From Pseudomonas sp. MN1F (GTDB taxonomy: Bacteria; Pseudomonadota; Gammaproteobacteria; Pseudomonadales; Pseudomonadaceae): a stretch of DNA of 64,000 nucleotides. A model generated the notes under the pieces. The model did not search any database. It was not told where the DNA came from and saw only the letters and a list, made by a program, of their open reading frames with translations. Shown one piece after another: positions 55,151-64,000 of the stretch. A program made the translations under genes and the position numbers. The DNA lies in contig NZ_VZII01000052.1 in NCBI RefSeq assembly GCF_009391885.1, positions 1 through 64,000 on the forward strand, in the 5' to 3' direction. The stretch's first letter is position 1. The number at the start of each line of letters is the position of its first letter.

Positions 55151-56962
55151 TCAGGTGATATCGGCTTTGGCCGGCTCATCCAGGCCCATGGCATGCAGGC
55201 GGGCATAATGGCCATTGGCCGCGAGCAGTTCGGCATGCGTACCGCGCTCGACCAGACGGCCCTGGTCCATCACCAGGATCAGGTCGGCCTTCTCGATGGT
55301 CGACAGGCGGTGGGCGATCACCAGCGTGGTACGGCCCTCCATGACGTGATCCAGGGCCGCCTGAATATGCCGCTCGGACTCGGTATCCAGCGCCGACGTG
55401 GCTTCGTCGAGGATCAGCAGTGGGGCATTCTTCAGCAACGCCCGGGCAATCGCCAGGCGCTGGCGCTGGCCACCGGAGAGCAGCACGCCGTTTTCACCGA
55501 CTTCGGTATCGAAGCCTTTTGGCAGGCGGTCGACAAATTCCTTGGCATAGGCATCTGCGGCTGCCGCTTCGATATCGGCACGCGGGGCGCCAGCCAGGTC
55601 ACCATAGGCGATGTTGTTGGCCACCGTGTCGTTGAACAGGGTGACATGCTGGGTCACCTGGGAAACATGGCGACGCAGGTTGCGCAGGCGATAGTTCTCG
55701 ATCTCCACGCCATCGAGCAGGATCTGCCCCTGGTCGTGGTGGTAGAAGCGCGGGATCAACGCTGCCAGGGTCGACTTGCCGCTGCCCGAACGCCCGACCA
55801 AAGCAATCATCTGCCCAGGCTCGGCGACGAAGTTGATGTCGCTCAGCACCTCGCGCTCGGTGCCAGGGTAGGTGAAGCTCAGGTTACGCACTTCGAGGCG
55901 GCCTTCCACACGGTCCTTCTCGACGGTACCGGTATCGATCTCCGGCTGCTCGTCCAGCTGCTCGAAGATGCTCTCGGCACCGGCCAGGCCCTTCTGGATG
56001 GTCGAACTGACTTCCGACAGCTGGCGGATCGGCTTGGGCAACAGGCCCGCCGCGGTGATGTAGGCCACCAGGTCACCGGCGGTGGATTCACCGCGCAGGA
56101 ACAGCACCAGGAACATCAACGCCGCCATGGCGGTGTAAATCACCAGCTGCAGCAGCGGCGTGTACAGCGAGCCGGTCTTGGTCATGTGCAGCTGCTTGTC
56201 GGTGTTGCTCTGGCTGGCATTGCCGAAGCGCTGCTGCTCGTAGGCTTCACCGCCAAAGCTGCGGACCACGCGGTAACCCTGGATGGTCTCGGAGGCGACA
56301 TGCGTCACATCGCCCATGGCGGACTGGATCTTCTTGCTCTGCTTGCGGAATTTCTTGCTGGCAATGCTGACCATCACCGCAATTACCGGCAGGATGGCGA
56401 CCATCACCAGGGTCAGGTGCCAGTTCATCCACAGCAGGTAGCCGAACAGGAACACCACCGTCAGGCCTTCACGGATAACGACCTTGATCGCATCGGTAGC
56501 AGCACCGGTGACCATGGTCACGTTGAAGGTGATCCGCGAAATCAGGTGGCCCGAGTTGTGGTTGTCGAAGTAGCGGTTGGGCAGCACCAGCAGCTTGTTG
56601 AACAGCTCGACGCGCAGGTCATGCACCAGGCACAGGGAAACCTTGGCCAGGAAATAGTTGCCCAGAAACGAGCCCAGGCCCTGCCACGCTGCGATCAGGA
56701 TGATCAGCAGCGGCACCGCCTGCAGCAACTGCAGGTCGCGCAGGTAGGGGACAGTGGGGAACAACACCGCTTCCGGGTTGCTCAGCCCGTCGACGAAATA
56801 CTTGAGTATCCCGGCCAGCATGGGCTGGGTCGAAGCAAAGATCACGAAACCGACAATGCTCAGCAGGAAAATGCCGACATAGGGTTTCACATAGCTCAGC
56901 AGCCGGAAGTAGATCTTCAGGCTGGAGGTGTGCTCCGCCGGTCGCGGTGTTTCGGCCATCAT
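55151..56962 (-). CDS. msbA: Lipid A export ATP-binding/permease protein MsbA
   Basis: A 603-residue ABC half-transporter flipping core-lipid A across the inner membrane. N-terminal six-helix domain, then a nucleotide-binding domain with Walker A GRSGSGKST, signature LSGGQRQRLAIARAL and Walker B LLILDEATSALD. Lies 12 bases after waaL. Confidence 0.94.
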   Translation of the reverse strand: MMAETPRPAEHTSSLKIYFRLLSYVKPYVGIFLLSIVGFVIFASTQPMLAGILKYFVDGLSNPEAVLFPTVPYLRDLQLLQAVPLLIILIAAWQGLGSFLGNYFLAKVSLCLVHDLRVELFNKLLVLPNRYFDNHNSGHLISRITFNVTMVTGAATDAIKVVIREGLTVVFLFGYLLWMNWHLTLVMVAILPVIAVMVSIASKKFRKQSKKIQSAMGDVTHVASETIQGYRVVRSFGGEAYEQQRFGNASQSNTDKQLHMTKTGSLYTPLLQLVIYTAMAALMFLVLFLRGESTAGDLVAYITAAGLLPKPIRQLSEVSSTIQKGLAGAESIFEQLDEQPEIDTGTVEKDRVEGRLEVRNLSFTYPGTEREVLSDINFVAEPGQMIALVGRSGSGKSTLAALIPRFYHHDQGQILLDGVEIENYRLRNLRRHVSQVTQHVTLFNDTVANNIAYGDLAGAPRADIEAAAADAYAKEFVDRLPKGFDTEVGENGVLLSGGQRQRLAIARALLKNAPLLILDEATSALDTESERHIQAALDHVMEGRTTLVIAHRLSTIEKADLILVMDQGRLVERGTHAELLAANGHYARLHAMGLDEPAKADIT

Positions 56963-56974
56963 CGAGCTCGCTGT

Positions 56975-58150
56975 TCAGGTTGAACCGCAAATTTTACCAC
57001 AGGCATCATTTTCGGCACGCATCCATGGCAACAACATGACCAGGCCGACCGGCAGCCAGCTGACGAACCACTCTGCCCGGGGCGTTGCAGTGAGGCTGGC
57101 GGCATCGAACTGCATGGCCATGGTCGAGTAGATCCACAGGCAGAGCAGAATCTTGCCAAAGACCGTGTCGCGCGCTCGAACGATCTCTCCAAGCGCGAAC
57201 AGCCACACGGCAATCCACAGCAGCATCCCAGGCACCCCGAACTCAACCGCAACATGGGTGAACATGTTGTGGGTGTGATCGAACTGCAGGCCCGCAGCTT
57301 CAACCTTGTAATGGCCACCCAGCCCCAGGCCGCCCCATGGGTGCTCGCCGATCATGTGCAGCGCCGAGCGGAAAATTTCGGGACGGAATGACGAGCCGCG
57401 CGCGGCGATGAGATCATAGACGGCGTAAAAGGCCAACCCGGTGCTCACCACGGCGAACAGCGCCATGAGCTGGCTGTGCCTGTCACGGAACCACAGGGGG
57501 GCCATGATCACAGGAATGACCAGCGCCACTGCCGCACCACGGCTCTGGCTCAAGGCGACGAATGCGCTCAGGCAGGCCAGTGCCAGCAGCCACCCCAGGC
57601 GCAAGGCACGCTGTTTTGGCAGATCGTAGAGCAGCAGCAGAGCAGCTACGCCGACAACATAGGCACCCAGGATCGGGTGCGAGATTTCGCCGATACCTTC
57701 CAGGCGCGTAATCAGCGGCATCGCCAGAACACCATAGAATCTGACAATCGAGACCAGCGCAGCAATCGCCAGCAAGCCAGCACCGATCCGCAACAACAGG
57801 CGAATGCGGGACGGGCCCATTTGCCCTATCAGCGGGAACGCCAGCAAGAAAAGCAGAATGTAGATCAGCCGCTTGCTTTCACGCGCGACTTCTTCATTGC
57901 TTGACCAGGCCAGGCTCAATGCCCCCCAGAGCAGGAACAGCACCAGCGCTCCCCACAGTGCGGGCTGACGCTGCCAGGCTTCAAGCAGAATGCGTCGCGC
58001 CGACCACGCCATCAACAAGGCTGGCAACCACATGAACAGGATCATGCCTTGCTGATACAACTTGTTGCTGGGCGCCAAGGCAATGGCTGCCAGGAACCAG
58101 ATCAATCCCAATGATAACCAGGCCTTGGCCCAGTTTTTCTGATACAACAT
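56975..58150 (-). CDS. waaL: O-antigen ligase family protein (WaaL-like)
   Basis: A 391-residue polytopic membrane protein with about 11-12 helices. The large periplasmic loop contains the Wzy/WaaL-type signature: RSALHMIGEHPWGGLGLGGHY and FDHTHNMFTHVAVEFGV, including the conserved His. It would join O-antigen to the lipid A core in the periplasm. Start is ATG 58150 (MLYQKNW) with GGAGAAGG before it; a longer start is also open. Directly upstream of msbA. Confidence 0.85.
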   Translation of the reverse strand: MLYQKNWAKAWLSLGLIWFLAAIALAPSNKLYQQGMILFMWLPALLMAWSARRILLEAWQRQPALWGALVLFLLWGALSLAWSSNEEVARESKRLIYILLFLLAFPLIGQMGPSRIRLLLRIGAGLLAIAALVSIVRFYGVLAMPLITRLEGIGEISHPILGAYVVGVAALLLLYDLPKQRALRLGWLLALACLSAFVALSQSRGAAVALVIPVIMAPLWFRDRHSQLMALFAVVSTGLAFYAVYDLIAARGSSFRPEIFRSALHMIGEHPWGGLGLGGHYKVEAAGLQFDHTHNMFTHVAVEFGVPGMLLWIAVWLFALGEIVRARDTVFGKILLCLWIYSTMAMQFDAASLTATPRAEWFVSWLPVGLVMLLPWMRAENDACGKICGST

Positions 58151-58254
58151 CCCTTCTCCCCGGTAACGCGAAATGACACCAGACATGGTGCAACAGCTTT
58201 ATTTTCGGCATTATTGCCAGTCATTTTTGCTTGCCAGACGACAAGGCCCTATAC

Positions 58255-58860
58255 ATGCAGTGCTCCCGCCTCTCCCAGGTCGACTTCGATCAGATGACAC
58301 TTGGTGCCCAGGTGCTAGAGGCAGATAGCCATGGCGCCAAAGTCTACCTGCTTGAAGATGGAAACTTCCTTAAGATTTTTCGCAGGAAACGTCTGATTTC
58401 ATCCGCATTGTTGCGACCATACTCACAACGTTTCGTTGACAATGCTGCTCGACTCAAGCAATTCGGCATCCCCACTCTTGAAGTGATCAGCCAGCACAAA
58501 CTCGATGTACCAGGCAGGACAGCAGTGCTGTATCGCCCGCTGCCAGGGCGCACATTGTTGCAGCTATCGCGTGATGCAGGGTTTAGCTGGGCCAACTACC
58601 TGCCCCGGCTGATCGAACTGATCCGTCAACTGCACAGCAACGGCGTGTACTTCCGGTCGCTGCATCTGGGCAATGTCGTGGTAACGCCTGACCAGCGCCT
58701 CGGCCTGATCGATGTGGCAGACATGCGCTTCCTGCGCCCGCCACTGTCCGCGCGAATGATCAGGCGCAATGTGCAACACATGGTGCGTTACATTGAGCGG
58801 GAGAACTTGGGAGACCAATTCCCTCTCGCCGACTTCGAGGCAGCTCTGCTGGCCCGCTGA
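58255..58860 (+). CDS. LPS-core kinase-like protein (WaaP/RIO-like fold)
   Basis: A 201-residue protein with a compact kinase fold: an ATP-site region (AKVYLLEDGNFLKIFRRKR), catalytic loop HLGNVVV (about 137) and metal-binding LIDVADM, matching the HxxN...D pattern of WaaP/Kdo kinase and RIO-like kinases. It is sometimes labelled toluene tolerance protein in pseudomonads. Start is ATG 58255 with AAGG upstream, rather than TTG 58231. Divergent from waaL, convergent with the next glycosyltransferase. The sugar substrate is inferred to be in LPS core. Confidence 0.75.
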   Translation: MQCSRLSQVDFDQMTLGAQVLEADSHGAKVYLLEDGNFLKIFRRKRLISSALLRPYSQRFVDNAARLKQFGIPTLEVISQHKLDVPGRTAVLYRPLPGRTLLQLSRDAGFSWANYLPRLIELIRQLHSNGVYFRSLHLGNVVVTPDQRLGLIDVADMRFLRPPLSARMIRRNVQHMVRYIERENLGDQFPLADFEAALLAR

Positions 58861-58862
58861 GG

Positions 58863-59954
58863 TCAACCACGCAGCAGCTTCTGCGCCCCGTCACAGAACG
58901 CCTGCCATGCCGCCTCGGGTGCCAGCGCCTCGCGCTGACGAGCGGCCATGGCCTGAGCGCTGGGGGCATCGCAGCGTTCGATTGCCTGGGACCAGGCCTC
59001 GACGCCGCCAACCGGCAGGTAGCAGCCCGCCTCCCGCAACTGCTCACGAAACACTGGCAGATCGCTGCAGATCACCGGCAGATCCGCCATTACGGCCTCT
59101 TGCACCACAAGGCCCAGGCCCTCCGCACGCGACGGCACCAGCAGCCAGTCAAACGCCCGGTAGAGTTGTTGCAATTCATCGTGGTGGCCACACAACATCA
59201 CCCGCCCGGCCAGATCCAGAGCGTCAATTTGCGCCTGCAAGCTGGCGCGCAGAGGGCCATCACCGACAATCGCCAGGCGCATGTCCGGTCGGCTGGCTGC
59301 CCCCTTGGCGAATGCCTCGATGAGCATCTCGAGGCCTTTGCTTTCTACCAGCCGCCCCACCGCTCCGAGCACCTGACCTGAGGCTTGGGGCAACGCCAGC
59401 ACTTGGCGAGCCTGCTCACGGCTGAGCAGCGGCCTGGCAAAGGCCTGCGGGTCGAATGCCATGCGTAGCGCTTGCACAGGACGCCCAATATCCTGCTCCA
59501 GCGAGCGCGCCAAGGTTTGCGAAACGGCTGCGATGCTAAGTCGCTCAGAGGGCAACTGGTTCAACAAACGCACATCGCTGGCATTCAGCCGGGTACTGCC
59601 ATGGAACAGCACTTTGACCCGCACTCCCGGGATTTGCTGCAACACCGGCAGCACCAAACGTGCGACCCCGACGCCGTCGAGCAGGATCACGTCAGCCTGG
59701 GCTTGTTGCAGCGCCCTGCGCAGACGCAGGCGCTGCCAAGGCAGCAACAGCCGCCAAAAGCTTTTACCCTTCAGCACACGCTGCGGTATGTGCCACACGC
59801 GGGTGGGGCCGCGGCTATGACACAGCTTACCGCCGAGCAACAACCAGTTACTGATGGTGGCATCGGCCCCCGCGTGCGACAGCACCTGTTGGTGGACCTT
59901 GTGGATGGACATGTACGGCGAACCGCCTGCCCACATCATGTTGACAATATTCAT
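58863..59954 (-). CDS. GT4-type glycosyltransferase
   Basis: A 363-residue glycosyltransferase of GT-B fold. The C-terminal half has GAVGRLVESKGLEMLIEAF, VLCGHHDELQQLYRAF and the EGLGLVVQEAV E-x7-E donor-binding motif. The N-terminus starts MNIVNMMWAGGSPY. Its place in the LPS core cluster suggests it adds a sugar to the outer core; the position equals that of wapR in P. aeruginosa but the sequence is not that of a rhamnosyltransferase I can recognise. The following 265 bases to ssg contain a small hairpin (GGACAGCACTGCTGTCC) but no gene. Confidence 0.85.
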   Translation of the reverse strand: MNIVNMMWAGGSPYMSIHKVHQQVLSHAGADATISNWLLLGGKLCHSRGPTRVWHIPQRVLKGKSFWRLLLPWQRLRLRRALQQAQADVILLDGVGVARLVLPVLQQIPGVRVKVLFHGSTRLNASDVRLLNQLPSERLSIAAVSQTLARSLEQDIGRPVQALRMAFDPQAFARPLLSREQARQVLALPQASGQVLGAVGRLVESKGLEMLIEAFAKGAASRPDMRLAIVGDGPLRASLQAQIDALDLAGRVMLCGHHDELQQLYRAFDWLLVPSRAEGLGLVVQEAVMADLPVICSDLPVFREQLREAGCYLPVGGVEAWSQAIERCDAPSAQAMAARQREALAPEAAWQAFCDGAQKLLRG

Positions 59955-60219
59955 GGGGATAGCGCCCCTCTCCCGTGCAAGCCAGGTGGGACTGCAACTT
60001 CATTTAACAAGAATCGGATTTCCCATGCAGATAAGGGCGCCCATAACCAGCGTCAATGCCGGTCTCACCCGACATGGCGTCGGGAAAGCGCCCCCTCTCC
60101 AGCATAGGCTGGAAATGCTGGACAGCACTGCTGTCCCTTAGACGACCTTGGCAACTCGGGTTAGTGCCCGTAATCACCATGAAACCTTCAGCGAACGCTG
60201 TCATCGGACATGCTGATGA

Positions 60220-61176
60220 TCAGAAGCCGAGCTTAAGCCGCAAGCGCTGCCAGGCAGACAGCGGCGGCTGAGGCCTGAGTGCCGGGCGCATATGCTCGAC
60301 GATGCTCCGCCCCACTGCAGCGAAACTGAAACGCGACACTGCCAGCTCGCGACCATTTTCGGCAATCTCCTGCGCCAGCGCAGGGTTTTCACGCAAGGTG
60401 CGCAACTTGGCCTGTAGCGTCGGAATGTTGTCATAGAACACGACGTTGACCATGTCCTGCAGCCCCAGTGCACGATTTTCTGCCTCGCCCTGGTCGTATG
60501 CCAGCAGCACACAGCCACAGGCCATGGCTTCAAAATTCTTGATCATGTACTCGCCCATGCCGACATCGGCACTGACGAAAAAGCGAATGCGATTGAGGGT
60601 GTTGCAGTAGTCTTCACCCGACTTGGTGCGGGTCACCACCAGGTTCTCGACCTGCCCCAACTCGTCCAGCAGTGCCTTGCGTCCGCTGTAGGCAACACTG
60701 TTGGTGCTGCCAACGAACGCCAGTTCGATATCGCGCTCGCGGCCCTGGTCGGCCAGCAGTTGTTCGTCATAGCCCTTGGGCACGAAGACCGCGTCGAAGC
60801 CCTCCTGGCGCAGGCGCTCGCTGACCATGTAGCCAGAGCTGATCACCCGCGCCCACGGCAGCTTGCGGTAATGCGCGCTGAACTTGCCGGTGTACTTGCA
60901 AGGGATGTAGTTCTGGTAGGCGTCATGCTCAAGAATGACCAGGTTCGGCACCGTGCGGATGAAGGCGGCCTGGCGGATCTCTTGCTTGAAGCGCAGGAAG
61001 AAGACGATGCGGTCATAGCGCTCGACCTGCACTTCACGCTTGAAGTAGCGGCGCAGGTTGCGCTGGTCTTCGCTGGTCAGCCAGCGCAGGTCGCATTCGC
61101 AGTTGGCCGCGACGCCGTCGTACAGGCGATCGAGGATCGCGCGCTGTTCCTTCTGTACCAGAAATAGGACTTTCAT
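60220..61176 (-). CDS. ssg: Cell-surface glycosyltransferase (Ssg-like)
   Basis: A 318-residue GT-B glycosyltransferase similar to the Ssg/PA5001 family of pseudomonads, which is needed for complete LPS core and surface properties. It has MKVLFLVQKEQRAILDR at the start and a donor-binding EYMIKNFEAMACGCVLLAYDQGE motif. Start ATG 61176 (MKVLF); dnpA precedes it by 37 bases. The gene name rests on synteny with dnpA and mig-14. Confidence 0.8.
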   Translation of the reverse strand: MKVLFLVQKEQRAILDRLYDGVAANCECDLRWLTSEDQRNLRRYFKREVQVERYDRIVFFLRFKQEIRQAAFIRTVPNLVILEHDAYQNYIPCKYTGKFSAHYRKLPWARVISSGYMVSERLRQEGFDAVFVPKGYDEQLLADQGRERDIELAFVGSTNSVAYSGRKALLDELGQVENLVVTRTKSGEDYCNTLNRIRFFVSADVGMGEYMIKNFEAMACGCVLLAYDQGEAENRALGLQDMVNVVFYDNIPTLQAKLRTLRENPALAQEIAENGRELAVSRFSFAAVGRSIVEHMRPALRPQPPLSAWQRLRLKLGF

Positions 61177-61213
61177 TGCTTTCCTTGGGCGCTCTGCGCC
61201 ATCGCGGTCGGGT

Positions 61214-62617
61214 TTACAGCTCACGCCGCCAGAACAATTCATGCCGGCGCACGGCCTTGCGGAAAAACTCATTCTCTCCGTAAGGCGACGGCCGGCGCCC
61301 CGCCAGCCAGCGCTGCAGCAAGCGACGCAGGCGGCGCTTGAACGGTGCAGGGGGCTGCAAGTCGTGCATCATGCCCAAGGCCATGGCCTTGTCCCGCTGG
61401 GTAGCGACATCCAGCAGCAGGGTGCATGGCGCCCAGGCCTGCTCTGCGCTCAGTTGCGGCGGCAAGGCCACACCATCGCCGCTGTCGCCCATGGGCCAGC
61501 GGTCGTTGTCATGCAGGTGGTTGGCGTAGCACAGCAGCGTCTGCGGCTGCCAGGCCAGGCCTTGCAGAGCCTCCATGACCGCCGCCTGGGCGCAGATATG
61601 GTCAGGGTGTGGGTCAAGTTGCGGATGCGGCATGACCAGCACTTCAGGCTTGGCCATTTCCAGCAGGGCCCGCAAATCGGCCAGCAGGTTTTGCCAGGTT
61701 GGCGCACCATCGCGGTCCGCCGGCAGCGGGAACGGGTTGAACTGGCGGAACGGGCGGATATCGGCCATGTCCGCTTCGCGGGAGGCAGCAGGCTGGTCAG
61801 GGGCGAGCTGCATGGCGGGCAGCTGCAGGCAGAAATACCCCAACTGCATGCAGCGTGACTCCGGTACGCCGGCCCAGCGCGGTACGGCGATGCTGTCCCA
61901 GGCGCGCAGGCGTCCCTTCAAGCGGGCAGCCTCCGACTTGCCCAGGCCCATCTGCTGATAGTGCTCGGCCTCGATCTCACCCGCAGTCAGGGTCACCACC
62001 CAGGTCTCGTCCGCCTGACTGTACAAACCATAAGCGGCCAGCTCGGCATCATCGGCATGCGGCGCGATCACCATCACGCGACGACGCTGCAGCTCGACGC
62101 TGGGTGTTATCCACAGGCGCGGCTCACCCACCAGCCGGCAATGCCGCCCGCGCAGGTGCAGCGTGCCCGCTTGCAGCGGTGCCGCCAACCCGGTGAGGTT
62201 GAGGAAGCGCAGCCCATCGACACCGCGCTCGAAGGTCTGCTGATCGCGCAGCTCGTCGCCGAGCAGCTCGACCCGCGGATCGAGGAAGCGCCCAAGCCAG
62301 CCGCTTTTCACCCGCACTTCAAGCACCAGGGTCTCATCGCCCTGCAACGCCGCCTCCACCTTGAGCAGCCCGTCGCGCAGCACGACCGGCGCTTCGTGGC
62401 TCAGCTCGCCGAAGCGGTAGGCGTAATCCTCGCCAGGCGCATAGAACAGGTGGTCGGCGAACCAGGCTTCGTGAGCGGCCCAGAGCAACGGCAGCAGCAA
62501 CAGCGGCAGCCACCACCAGGTGAATACACCCAGCGCCACCAGCACGACCAGGCTGGCAAGCAAGCCCAGGCGCTTGTTGCGCCGATGGCGCTTTAGCAAC
62601 TGCTGCTTGCGGCTCAC
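61214..62617 (-). CDS. dnpA: PIG-L family deacetylase (DnpA-like)
   Basis: A 467-residue protein: two N-terminal hydrophobic helices (about 25-55) anchor a jelly-roll-like N-terminal domain and a LmbE/PIG-L zinc deacetylase with APHADDAELAAYG near residue 185 and HPQLDPHPDH (zinc ligands). P. aeruginosa DnpA, a de-N-acetylase encoded between ssg and mig-14, affects persistence to fluoroquinolones and is thought to act on LPS core GlcNAc/GalNAc. The same gene order is seen here. Start GTG 62617 overlaps the mig-14 stop by four bases. Confidence 0.85.
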   Translation of the reverse strand: MSRKQQLLKRHRRNKRLGLLASLVVLVALGVFTWWWLPLLLLPLLWAAHEAWFADHLFYAPGEDYAYRFGELSHEAPVVLRDGLLKVEAALQGDETLVLEVRVKSGWLGRFLDPRVELLGDELRDQQTFERGVDGLRFLNLTGLAAPLQAGTLHLRGRHCRLVGEPRLWITPSVELQRRRVMVIAPHADDAELAAYGLYSQADETWVVTLTAGEIEAEHYQQMGLGKSEAARLKGRLRAWDSIAVPRWAGVPESRCMQLGYFCLQLPAMQLAPDQPAASREADMADIRPFRQFNPFPLPADRDGAPTWQNLLADLRALLEMAKPEVLVMPHPQLDPHPDHICAQAAVMEALQGLAWQPQTLLCYANHLHDNDRWPMGDSGDGVALPPQLSAEQAWAPCTLLLDVATQRDKAMALGMMHDLQPPAPFKRRLRRLLQRWLAGRRPSPYGENEFFRKAVRRHELFWRREL

Positions 62618-63510
62618 GCCTGGAATACCGGCACAGGGTTGCACCAACGGTCCTTGTACTCCCGGTCAGCACGGCCGAACGAGAAGCGCAGCGGTTTGTT
62701 GCGCGCCTTGGCATCGTCCCAGGCCGCCTGGGTATTGAGGAAGCTCAGCACGCTACCTGGGCTGAAGGCCTTGGTTTCCGGGTCGACACCGCCGTTGATG
62801 TATTCGACGCTGATCCACTCAGGCGCTTCGACGCGATACACCAGCTGGATGGCGATTGGCTTGTCGTCGAGCATCAGCACCGAGCCGATCAGCAGCTCGC
62901 GCAGGCGCTCCAGCACTTCGGCCATGCGCTCGGCACCGGTGGCCGGGAAGCCCCAGCGGCGCTGGAACAGGTCGCAGTACATGGCGGCGATCTGCTGCGC
63001 ACTGAAGTCGCTGATCGGGCGCACCACGCCGCCCGCTTCTTCCAGCAGGCGCAATTCGCGGCGCTGGTTGTAGCGGAACTTCTTCGACAGGTCTTCATGG
63101 GCGCGGGCCATGGCCAGTTGCTCCTTCTGCACCTTGAGGCCGCTGAAGCGGCCCTGGTTCAGCTCGGACAGGTAGCGTGCGCCATGGCGCAACGGCGCGC
63201 CGGCATCAGCCGTGGCCGGCAGGATGATCTCGGCATTGCCAAGGTCGAACAGGGCCTTCTTGCCGGCACGCTTGAGCACGTCCTTGGACAACGCCAGATG
63301 ACGCCCCCAGGTCGGGATGGCAGCTTTCAGCTCACCCGCCCGGTACCAGCCCAGGTAACGCACCGGAATCTGCGCCAGGTCCGCCAGTTGCTCGACCACC
63401 AACGGGTGCGTCGCGACGCTGCCGCCGAAACGCGCCCACGCCTCGGCGTAGGCAGGCGCATCAATGGCCTGCCAACCGCGCTCGCGGAAGGCCTGGATAT
63501 GATTGAGCAT
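62614..63510 (-). CDS. mig-14: Antimicrobial resistance protein Mig-14 (GNAT-like)
   Basis: A 298-residue protein of the Mig-14 family, acting at the inner membrane and linked to resistance to antimicrobial peptides in Salmonella and P. aeruginosa. It has an acyltransferase-like (GNAT fold) core with ARAHEDLSKKFRYNQRREL, FQRRWGFPATGAERM and SVEYINGGVDPETKAFSPG. Start ATG 63510 overlaps the stop of the upstream gene by one base (TGATG); both are in the same transcript. Confidence 0.88.
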   Translation of the reverse strand: MLNHIQAFRERGWQAIDAPAYAEAWARFGGSVATHPLVVEQLADLAQIPVRYLGWYRAGELKAAIPTWGRHLALSKDVLKRAGKKALFDLGNAEIILPATADAGAPLRHGARYLSELNQGRFSGLKVQKEQLAMARAHEDLSKKFRYNQRRELRLLEEAGGVVRPISDFSAQQIAAMYCDLFQRRWGFPATGAERMAEVLERLRELLIGSVLMLDDKPIAIQLVYRVEAPEWISVEYINGGVDPETKAFSPGSVLSFLNTQAAWDDAKARNKPLRFSFGRADREYKDRWCNPVPVFQA

Positions 63511-64000
63511 CAAGCCTTCCCCACCAGCGCACGAACCTGTGGCAACTGCCAGAACGCCTCGCGCACGGCCTGGTCGGAGAAACGCTCGTGCAGGCGCTGC
63601 AGCATATGCGCGGCGCAGGCTTCACGCTGCTGCTCATTCAGCGCAGCCATGTGCTTGAGACCCTGTGCCAGTTGCCCGGCATCGGCCAGCGGGAACAGCA
63701 CACCAACACCTTCGACCACCTCTCGCGCACCGCCGCACGCCGTGGCCAGCAGCGGCACGCCAGCGACCATGGCTTCGAGCAGGACCATGCCGAACGGCTC
63801 ATGGTCGGAGCTCAGGGCGAACACATCGAAAGCCTGGAAGTAGCGACGCGCATCCGGCACCTGGCCGAGGAAGTCCACCTGCGCGGCAATACCCAGCTCG
63901 GCAGCCTGTGCCTTGAGCTTGGCCTCCAGGCGGCCCTTGCCAAGGATTGCCAGGCGTGCACCGGCCGGCAGGCCCGGCAGCGCCTCGGCAAAGCCACGCA
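63510..64000 (-). CDS. GT4-type glycosyltransferase, cut off by the window end (WapH-like)
   Basis: The C-terminal 163 residues of a GT-B glycosyltransferase. Visible: GARLAILGKGRLEAKLKAQA, the VDFLGQVPDARRYFQAFDVF loop and the EPFGMVLLEAMVAGVPLLAT E-x7-E motif. Its start lies beyond base 64000. Position before mig-14 equals wapH in P. aeruginosa, where the enzyme adds a glucose in the outer core; the assignment here is by synteny only. Confidence 0.85.
   Translation of the reverse strand, partial: RGFAEALPGLPAGARLAILGKGRLEAKLKAQAAELGIAAQVDFLGQVPDARRYFQAFDVFALSSDHEPFGMVLLEAMVAGVPLLATACGGAREVVEGVGVLFPLADAGQLAQGLKHMAALNEQQREACAAHMLQRLHERFSDQAVREAFWQLPQVRALVGKA

Noticed and set aside
60010..60200. 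A short open frame in the gap between the GT4 gene and ssg
   Set aside because: No ribosome site, no domain, poor composition; read as non-coding.

Overview
The window reads as a stretch of chromosome from a fluorescent Pseudomonas, most likely the P. putida group. This rests on high-GC codon use, characteristic gene blocks (nnrD-tsaE-amiB-mutL-miaA-hfq-hflX-hflK-hflC-hisZ-purA; nudF-yqiB-cpdA-yqiA-parE...parC; the hldE-msbA-waaL LPS-core region followed by ssg-dnpA-mig-14) and putida-type REP palindromes. Nearly all of it is core genome. No insertion sequence, prophage, integrase or CRISPR array is visible.

Layout. 1-2.9 kb: the 3' part of a tRNA-Leu(CAG), then an Fbp-type ferric-iron importer (binding protein plus fused permease, no ATPase gene beside it). 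2.9-5.5 kb: a small AT-richer accessory island on the minus strand holding an orphan type VI secretion hcp, a predicted pore-forming effector and its two-helix membrane immunity protein, with a DUF2867 gene behind it. 5.5-7.6 kb: a REP palindrome and a chemoreceptor. 7.8-20 kb: a long minus-strand chain, nnrD to purA, covering metabolite repair, tRNA modification, cell-wall amidase, mismatch repair, Hfq, HflX, the HflKC protease regulator, HisZ and PurA. purA as given carries a +1 frameshift in a homopolymer. 20-24.2 kb: queG, a TRIC-type channel, orn, rsgA and a TIR-like protein. 24.2-30.8 kb: motAB with a sigma-28-like promoter, an HDOD protein, rhodanese, psd, serB. 30.9-41.8 kb: an SMP_2 (YtjB-type) membrane protein, a PqiC-like lipoprotein, then the topoisomerase IV operon, in which parE and parC are separated by a phytase-like esterase and a retropepsin-like protease, preceded by yqiA, cpdA, DUF1249 and nudF. 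42-46.4 kb: an RsiV-like lipoprotein, cytX, a REP pair, thiC and a TPP riboswitch. 46.4-50.5 kb: tolC, a REP, waaA, and a LysR regulator divergent from an SMR efflux pump. 50.5-53.6 kb: an oxidoreductase, an aldo-keto reductase and a NUDIX-like protein. 53.6-64 kb: LPS core and inner-membrane export genes hldE, msbA, waaL, a sugar-kinase-like gene, glycosyltransferases, ssg, dnpA, mig-14 and a glycosyltransferase running off the window end.

The three most unusual points are the Hcp-linked glycine-zipper toxin with its membrane immunity gene, the apparent purA frameshift (probably a homopolymer sequencing error, since PurA is needed for AMP synthesis), and a stand-alone TIR-like protein that lacks a glutamate where the TIR NADase residue is expected. 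Gene starts were chosen from start codons, Shine-Dalgarno sequences and overlap with the upstream gene. Family assignments are from recognition of motifs and gene order; no database search was run.
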